64,000 nt of DNA, taken from NCBI GenBank assembly GCA_029204225.1, contig CM055092.1, positions 45,010,087-45,074,086 on the forward strand, written 5' to 3'. Shown here one piece after another: positions 57,861 through 64,000 of this stretch (its first letter is position 1; each line of letters starts with the position of its first letter). A model generated the notes under the pieces. That model saw nothing but the letters and a program-made list of their open reading frames with translations. It was not told the origin of the DNA and made no database searches. The position numbers and the translations under genes are program-made. Source of the stretch: Diphasiastrum complanatum (taxonomy: Eukaryota; Streptophyta; Lycopodiopsida; Lycopodiales; Lycopodiaceae).

Positions 57861-59326
57861 AGATCTAGTATAAGGTAGTCTATGTGACTTAGACAAAGCA
57901 CAAGACTCACAAACATGCTTGTCATTACTTAAGGAACTTGGAAGACCAATTACAACCTTCTTCCTTGCCATTACCTCCAATGACTTGAAGTTGAGGTGTC
58001 CCATCCTTTTGTGCCAAACCTCTTGAATAGAAATTTGCTCCCCTTGCAACACATCCAACTTGGTTAGCAATTACACAAGCATCAAGTTTGAACAACTTCC
58101 CTTGCCTTTTACCTTTTCCAATCAAGACATCCTTCCTTTTGATCAAACAAGCATCTCCATCAAACTCCACCTTGAGGCCCTTACTTAGCATTTGACTCAC
58201 ACTAAGCAAATTCTTGGTAATAGATGGAATAAACAAGACATCCTCCAAATGAACATTCCTATTTGTAGAGAGAGAAATAGGAATTGTGCCAATCCCTTTG
58301 ATTGCACACTCACCATCATTGGCTGTGTAGATCACCCTCTTGTCATCTCCATATACCAACAAAGAAGTGAAGTACTCTTTGTGAAAGGTCATGTGTGAAC
58401 TTGCTCCACTATCAATCCACCAAGGATCTCGATATCCATCATTAGCAAGCATACATGAAGACATCACAAAAGCATCATCATTTGCTTCTTGCACATCCAA
58501 ACCATCCTCATCAAGGGTAAGATTACATTGCTTGTCTCCTTGATCTCTCTTCTTCTTGTAGCACTCACTTGCAAAGTGTCCTTTGATGCCACAATAGAAG
58601 CACTTGAGCTTTGATCTATCCTTCTTTTTGCCACTTGAAGAAACATCCACTTGATCTTGCCCTTTAGACCACTTGCTTTTGGTTTTGCCCTTGAATTTGC
58701 CCTTTGTGAACATAGCATCCTCTTGAAGTGTCGATGTAGATCCACCTCTTGCTTGAAGCCTATATTCCTCATTGATCAAGATCTCTTGAAGATCTATGAA
58801 ACTTGGCAAAGTCTTTTGAATAGCAATACTTTGAACAATGTTAGCATGAGCATCCAAAAAGCCATTAAGAATCACTTGAATAAGCTCTCCTTCCTTAATG
58901 CTTTCATCTTTGCAAGCTAACTCATCATTCAATGCTTTCATTCTCAAAACAAAAGTACTTGGACTTTCTTCATTCTTTTGCAAACAAGAAAAGATTTGCC
59001 TTCTTAGAGTCAACACTGTAGAAGTAGACTTGGATTCATAAATCTTCTTCAATGAATTCCAAGCTTCCAAAGATGATGTGCACTTTACCAACTTCCTTGA
59101 GAAGTTCATTGGTAACATTCATCTTTATCATGTGTAGAGCCTTCTTGGCCCTCTTGTCATACCTCAATTGATCTTGTTGTATTGTTGGTCTCTCCTCCAA
59201 ACCTACAACAATATCCAAAACATCATTCATCTCAAGAAGTGACTCCATCCTCACTTTCCATAATGAATAGTTACTTGAGGTAAGCCTATCATTGGCTTCC
59301 AACATGACTCCAATTGAGGTTGCCAT
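57822..59326 (-). pseudogene. Copia Gag, protease and pre-integrase
   Basis: Gag begins MATSIGVMLEANDRLTSSN (59326) and shifts frame near 59110 to continue as SLEAWNSLKKIYESKS. The zinc knuckle CFYCGIKGHFASEC (about 58600) is complete. The aspartic protease site is WWIDSGASSHM (about 58420), and LLSVSQMLSKGLKVEF follows. A second frameshift near 58070 separates it from the HHCC module WHKRMGHLNFKSLEVMARKK...CESCALSKSHRLPY. Gag would package RNA and the protease would process the polyprotein, but the reading frame is cut three times before the integrase core. Confidence 0.9.
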
Positions 59327-59914
59327 GTAGCAATGACCTGATCTTCTCTTTCAACCTGTTTCAATGCACAAAGCACTCCTTTGAACAACAACAAATGCTT
59401 TCAAAAGAAATCACCAAGATTTAAAACTATCTCACAAATTCTCTTCTAGCACTTATCCAAGCAAATCAACACATAGAATCATGGAATCTTGATCAACCTA
59501 TGATCTATCCTCAATTTAATGACTTTTGCCACTTCCTAAGATTGAAACACACTCAAATGAAGTCCAGCAACCTCACTATCTAGAGATCCAATCAAAATTA
59601 GAGTTTTGACAAAATCACAAAAAATTGACTATTCCAAATCTACATGCAAATGCTGAAAATTTGATATGCAATCTATAATCCACCACTTAGGCTGAACCAA
59701 TGATCCAAAAATCGGCCAAATCCAGCATGTGAATTCAAAAAACGGAATTGAACAAGTATATTGACCTATTTAGTGTTTTGATCTACAAAAGATCCAATCT
59801 ACAAAAGCAAAAGATTCGATTTTGGTGTAGAATCCTCTCTAGCATGCTCTAGACTTGATATCTTCACCAAATCATTGATAGATCTTATTTCCTCCTTCAT
59901 AACCTGAAACACAA

Positions 59915-59926
59915 GCTCTGATACCA
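59915..59926 (-). other. Copia primer-binding site
   Basis: Minus-strand TGGTATCAGAGC directly against the end of the 5' LTR (…TTTCACA). It pairs with the 3' end of initiator tRNA-Met. Confidence 0.95.
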
Positions 59927-60546
59927 TGTGAAAGATTTCAGATCCTTAAGATCCAATCTACTTGAATGATCTTTGGTTAGAAAGAGAAATACACTACCAA
60001 TTTCACCAATGTAGAAAAATCAGCATCTACACACAATTTGAGATGCAAACACTAATAGAACTTGATCAAACTTGCATGAAATGATTATGTACTGTTGTTG
60101 TCCATACAAAACCAGCAAGCTACTGTATTTCACACGTGTGGATCCAAAAATAACAAATATAGATCATTCTACACATAGAATTGCAAGCAATCACCAAGAT
60201 AGTGCACAAATGGATAGTAGAACCCAAGAGAACCATGTATAAGAATGAAATGAGATAGAGAAGAGAGAAGATGACTCTCTCCACGAGTTACATCCTTTTA
60301 TAGCAGGTCCAAACCCTATTTGGCCACTTGGCTTTCCCACCAATATGCTAACCCTACCAATTTCAAATTGAATCTACTCAAACTCGCATTCTATCTTTCC
60401 CACACTTTCAAAAAGTGTTTATTCAAATGAAATTTAGACTAATGAACTTTGAAAAGTCAACCTCTAAGTCTAAAACAAGTTTTGGCCTCAATATGCCAAA
60501 TATGAAAATATTGCAAAATGTGATGAAACTAGTCGAATCTTTCACA
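59927..60546 (-). repeat. 5' LTR of the copia element
   Basis: The 620-bp partner of 54771-55390. TATA box (minus strand CTATAAAAGG) at about 60294-60303 would drive the element transcript. Confidence 0.95.
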
Positions 60547-61345
60547 CAAGCCATCCAACTCAGCCGACAGGTTAGAGCCCGTTCCCCAAGAGCTTAACCC
60601 ATTCACGTTCATGCAAGGAACACTCAGAACCACAAGCCGCGACAGATATGGAAACAACCAGTTCCTGGACCAAATGGTCCCGACAGCATACCGCTGGCAC
60701 CACGGACCGAATGGTCCCGACGGCATACCGCTGGCGTCCCGGGATACGACCCTCAGCTATGTGCCAACTTAAAAATTTTGAAAGCGGCCTTACAACTGGC
60801 GCTTTTACCGAACACTGAAACCCAGAAGGTAATCAGAGTCAGTTTGAGGAAAATCCCACTTTATTGATAAATCTGAGAAGGTTACATTTCAAGTGTGTGA
60901 CTGACCCTAGTCTCCGGGGCGCTAGCATGCCAAGGCGAGAGCCATGACAACATTCCAGCAAGGGAGGCTGAGACTTGGTTGGAGCTCGTCCTAAGTCGCA
61001 ACCCGCACTCCCCTATAGTATTGGTGTGATTCGGCACCCCCCTCATACCAAGCACTCTACCCAAGTTGGTAAAGCACGTTTTTCTCTCTCTATGATTTTC
61101 TCTTTCTAGAAAGTCATTTTCTCTCTCTAGATTTTATTGATCCCCAGGCTTCCTTTAATCATGCCTAGATCGTGTGAGGTGATTGCACATCAATCAGAGC
61201 TCTCTGGACTCTGCTAGAACCGATCAAAGATTTTCAGAACTTGGCGCCGGCTGGATTCTGGTCACAGTGCCGCCGGGAGCGGGGACATAGTTGGCGCCGA
61301 TGGCGCCGGAAGTAAAGCTTGTAAAGGTAGCTTTACAACAGGGGG
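60547..61345. repeat. GC-rich older element, right part, with PBS-like site
   Basis: Continues the 54170-54770 block. It contains a tandem pair of 37-bp units (GGACC(A/G)AATGGTCCCGAC...CCGCTGGC, at 60667 and 60704). Near 61230 it reads TTCAGAACTTGGCGCCGGC and again ATAGTTGGCGCCGATGG. TTGGCGCC at an LTR end is typical of many Ty3/gypsy primer regions, so this is probably an old gypsy LTR and leader. No gypsy coding is seen here. Confidence 0.4.
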
Positions 61346-62000
61346 GACATCTAGTCCGTGTCTTATGCTTGTGACTAGTGTTGTTGTTCTGGTTTTTCCA
61401 ATGTCCCATAACTATAGGCAGTGTTCACGGAGCAATTGACACCATTTCAGTTGACATGCTGCTGCTGTTGCTGTAAATTATATGTATCTGTACATTATGC
61501 ACCACTTCTATAAATTATAATGACAGATAGAGCTCATATCCAGCATTACTAAATTACTAATCTATGTATGTCCATTGTCATCCAAACATTTGATGCACTT
61601 TTTCAAAGGAAGGAAAGTTCGAGAGAAAGAGAAAACGTTTGCAGATTCTGATCATGAGCTATACTGCAGCTGGCAAGGAGCGTCGAAGCTGGAGCCGGGA
61701 TGTGTCTCTAATCCAAGGGACAATAGATCTGGGGCGTTTGTAGTTCAGCAAGACAGGTAATTGTTTTAAATGTCAGTTCGTGCGGTGAATAACAGAATCC
61801 AGATTAAATTTCAAAATTTCCTTTCTCTGAGCACTCATCTTCAGATCACTTGCTTGTCGTAAACTGTCTCGTAATAGAGTAGAAAGACCAACAGCTTGTC
61901 GTCCAGTTTTGTGTGGCCAACTAGTTTGGAAATTCTTGCTCCTCATAACTCAATCACATCAGCTGCAGGTTTATTCATTCCAATCACTGGTCAGTCACGA
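61346..62000. other. Upstream region of cysteine-rich peptide gene
   Basis: No clear coding exon. CTATAAATTATA at about 61507 is a possible TATA box. A segment at 61640-61759 is open and bounded by TTTGCAG and ACAG|GTAATT, so a further exon cannot be excluded, but the paralogue at 35 kb has no counterpart. Confidence 0.3.
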
Positions 62001-62002
62001 CG

Positions 62003-62878
62003 ATGGCTCAGATGGGATCTTCCATACAACCAAAACTCCTGCAGATCAGTGTAATGGTACTGCTACTTCTTCTTTTGGGTAAGCACTTAATCCTTCGAAT
62101 TTCTGAATTTATGGGACAGATTGCTTGGAGGACTTAGAAGCAAGTCACTTCGCTGATCTCTATCGTAGCATAATTCCATTGTACAATCGATTTCCTCGAA
62201 CTGATATTGAATGAAGTAATTGGAAGTTGTCAATGCTTACTCCTCAACAAAACGATCTGTTTCATTCAGGAGACTTTGCTTTAGCAGCAGCACCTTCAGC
62301 TGCTGACTCTGTTGGAACTAATTTGAAGGTAATCTTACATATGCAATTTTCATCTTGCAACTTATTTCTTTTTCAGAGCTTAGGCGTTTTGTTCAAGTTC
62401 TTATCCTAACAGTTTTTGCTAAGATGCAGATGGAGAAACCTGCTGCACAGTATCAGAAACCAAGACGACTTTTGCTGCCTTGGAGTAAGCGCTCAGTCCT
62501 ATGTCAGTTGAAAGTAGATGCTGGTCTTTGAGCCAATAATAAAGAGAAAATGATATCTTCTTCATGATCGAAGTTCAAAGAAGAAAGAAAACTTTCCTTA
62601 GCTAGATCTCCTGGATCTTATCACATATTGCAAGCGGTAGGATAAAGTCAGAATATGTATTCATTTTAGAACTGAATACTGAGAGTTGGGATGTCATGGT
62701 TTTGGATTGTGCAGTGTGTCGCGTAGGGCCAGGACCGGCATGCTTGGAGGGAATGCATGTATCGTGTGAGGTAGGAGGAAACAAAGGATGTGCCTGTTCA
62801 ATGATACGATTGTGTCATCCCGAAGTTTCTCGATGTTCTATGCATCATGGAGAAAACATCATTCCATGTGGATTTTGA
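62003..62878 (+). CDS. Secreted cysteine-rich peptide precursor, four exons
   Basis: Predicted exons: 62003-62078, 62270-62328, 62430-62484 and 62715-62878, giving 117 residues without stops. Donors are G|GTAAGC, AAG|GTAATC and GGA|GTAAGC; acceptors end TTCAG, TGCAG and TGCAG. Exon 1 encodes a signal peptide (MAQMGSSIQPKLLQIS then VMVLLLLLL). Exon 2 is Ala-rich. Exon 3 ends QYQKPRRLLLPW. Exon 4 holds eight cysteines: MCRVGPGPACLEG, HVSCEVGGNKGCACSMI, LCHPEVSRCSMHHGE and PCGF, spaced C-x7-C-x7-C-x7-C-x-C-x5-C-x6-C-x10-C. It is the paralogue of the minus-strand gene at 34.8-35.7 kb, with the same phases (1, 0, 1) and an identical 55-bp third exon length. I infer an extracellular peptide, released after the dibasic site, held by four disulphides. 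The start is the first ATG of the open exon; the second ATG (62012) is possible. Confidence 0.72.
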
Positions 62879-62879
62879 T

Positions 62880-63450
62880 TATATTCCTGCCTTTCATCGT
62901 ATATGCCAAGGCACTGAGTGCAGCCGAGTGATCAAAATCAGGTCTAATAGTTCAGTTTCTACAGGAGGGGTTTTATAGACGTGCAAAAAAATTGACCATT
63001 GTATTTCGAAAAAAAAAAATGAAGATGCGTATGGCCAGACCAAGTCATATGCATGCATATGAATAGATTACGGCTTTTTTGTTGATATTTGTTGCCTAGA
63101 ATCATCTACCATAGAACATCAACAGATATCAAAAGTTTATCAATCTACATCATCAATGCTGAACTCTAGCGTTACCAGAAAAGTTTGTATCACATACCTG
63201 TTGATTATATACACTCTTTCAGCTTTCCCTTCTAAATTTTCCATATGAAACAACCATTTTGGAGTTAAAAGTGACACCAACCGTAGTCTATATGGTAAGT
63301 GAATGCATGTTTTTACCATCAATATCAGAATGATGAAGATTCATGCTCATATTTTTGGAGGCAACGTTTTCCATGCTTTTAGAAAACAAATCATATTTAA
63401 AGCTAAAGGCTAAATAAAACTTAAATACACATAATATGAGCAGTATATAT
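62880..63450. other. 3' flank, no gene
   Basis: AT-rich, containing short unrecognised frames. It may hold the 3' UTR and polyadenylation signals of the upstream gene; no clear AATAAA was identified close to the stop. Confidence 0.4.
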
Positions 63451-63645
63451 GAAGCTTTGTTGGCTGTCCACAATAGTCGGCTGAATTCCCATAATGTTTG
63501 AGAAGGGATTACTCTATGATTCACATACTAATATCAAAGTTGGAAGCGAATCTTTGTTGGCTGTCCACAATAGTCGGCTGATTTTCCATAATGTTTGAGA
63601 AGGAATTACTCTATGATTCACATACTAATATCAAAGTTGGAAGCT
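63451..63645. repeat. Two tandem copies of a 97-bp unit
   Basis: The unit beginning CTTTGTTGGCTGTCCACAAT at 63455 recurs at 63552 with only a few differences (for example GAATTCCC versus GATTTTCC). A recent tandem duplication of non-coding DNA. Confidence 0.9.
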
Positions 63646-63839
63646 AATTTTTTCCTCTAAAGTAGTGAAGGATCCACATGCAACCCATTAGAGGAATTCC
63701 AAAATTAAACCCTTTGTAAAGATACTTTTATTTTTTTTCTTTAGTTTAGACCACCACTTGGCCCAATCAAAATGGAAAAATTTTAAATCTAAGTAACGTA
63801 GCTCAAATAAACTGAAAAATAAATATATACTTCATCAAA

Positions 63840-63925
63840 CTTTGAAGTTTGCGTCGGGCAGCATGGACATATCCCATTGGTTCCCTCTTCCTGCCCACGT
63901 GCTAATCCGCCACAATACTCAAGTT
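63840..63925. repeat. GTCGGGCAGCATG block, third copy
   Basis: Reads GCGTCGGGCAGCATGGACAT then CCCATTGGTT...CTGCCCA, matching 43158-43225 in the same sense and the 25.6-25.7 kb flank in the opposite sense. In the other two places it lies about 240-300 bp upstream of the copy A/B start codons. Here the window ends before any gene could be seen. Confidence 0.45.
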
Positions 63926-64000
63926 AAATTTATTTAACTATCTTGGCTAGTATAATGTTTGTTAACTAGACTAGTTAGAGTTATAGAAATATAATATGCA

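Larger units (their letters stand above)
54771..60546 (-). mobile_element. Ty1/copia retrotransposon, full length (5.78 kb)
   Basis: Two 620-bp LTRs (54771-55390 and 59927-60546), both TG...CA, enclose gag-pol on the minus strand. A perfect 5-bp target duplication CAAGC flanks the element (54766-54770 and 60547-60551). The initiator-tRNA-Met primer site abuts the 5' LTR and a polypurine tract abuts the 3' LTR. I count about 15 differences between the LTRs (about 2.4%), so insertion was recent on an evolutionary scale. Gag-pol contains frameshifts, a nonsense codon and a deletion, so it is now non-autonomous. It is nested in an older GC-rich repeat. Confidence 0.95.

Noticed and set aside
59915-59926. 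TGGTATCAGAGC sites (also at 17998, 27298, 28373) as tRNA gene ends
   Set aside because: Only the 12-16 base complementary segment is present; there is no cloverleaf. They are retroelement primer sites.
61575-61760. A coding exon upstream of the 62-kb peptide gene
   Set aside because: It is open with splice-like ends, but it has no counterpart at the 35-kb paralogue and no signal or domain; left as a possibility.
34838-62878. Naming the cysteine-rich peptides as defensins, snakins, EPFL or LTP
   Set aside because: Cysteine number and spacing do not fit these families; a name would be invented.

Overview
This is nuclear DNA from a land plant, probably a seed plant with a repeat-rich, gene-poor genome. 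The evidence is GT-AG introns, Ty1/copia elements primed by initiator-methionine tRNA (TGGTATCAGAGC), Ty3/gypsy integrase remnants, and En/Spm (CACTA) transposases with the plant-typical DUF4218/DUF4216 regions. I cannot name the species. Nothing bacterial, organellar or CRISPR-like was seen.

Layout. 0-5 kb: a minus-strand, intron-poor pseudogene for a divergent histone H3-like protein with a long C-terminal extension, set among dispersed copies of a GCGC...CCGATAT motif. 5-13 kb: a CACTA transposase relic, copia scraps, an LTR-like repeat, and a 4.3-kb CACTA element with both termini (8656-12950). 13-23 kb: broken copia pieces (gag, primer sites, integrase, RT) and a non-autonomous LTR element (20883-22975). 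24-25.4 kb: a three-exon pseudogene, copy A of an unidentified gene with a ubiquitin-like C-terminus. 25.9-34 kb: gypsy integrase, copia RT/RNase H, a Gag-like zinc knuckle and several LTR-like repeats. 34.8-35.7 kb: an intact four-exon gene for a small secreted cysteine-rich peptide (minus strand). 36-43 kb: a copia integrase relic, a 404-bp palindromic element with its own target duplication, and repeats. 43.0-44.03 kb: truncated copy B of the 24-kb gene. 44.03-50.5 kb: unidentified decayed genes in divergent and convergent arrangement, including a transposase-like gene, possibly one large DNA transposon. 54.77-60.55 kb: a complete-length copia element (620-bp LTRs, CAAGC duplication) nested in an older GC-rich element. 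62.0-62.9 kb: a second four-exon cysteine-rich peptide gene (plus strand), paralogous to the one at 35 kb.

Only the two cysteine-rich peptide genes look intact and host-like. Nearly all other coding sequence belongs to transposable elements or is broken by stops and frameshifts. The best leads are the cysteine-rich peptide pair, the extended histone H3-like pseudogene, the 44-50.5 kb gene cluster, and the copy A/B gene family.
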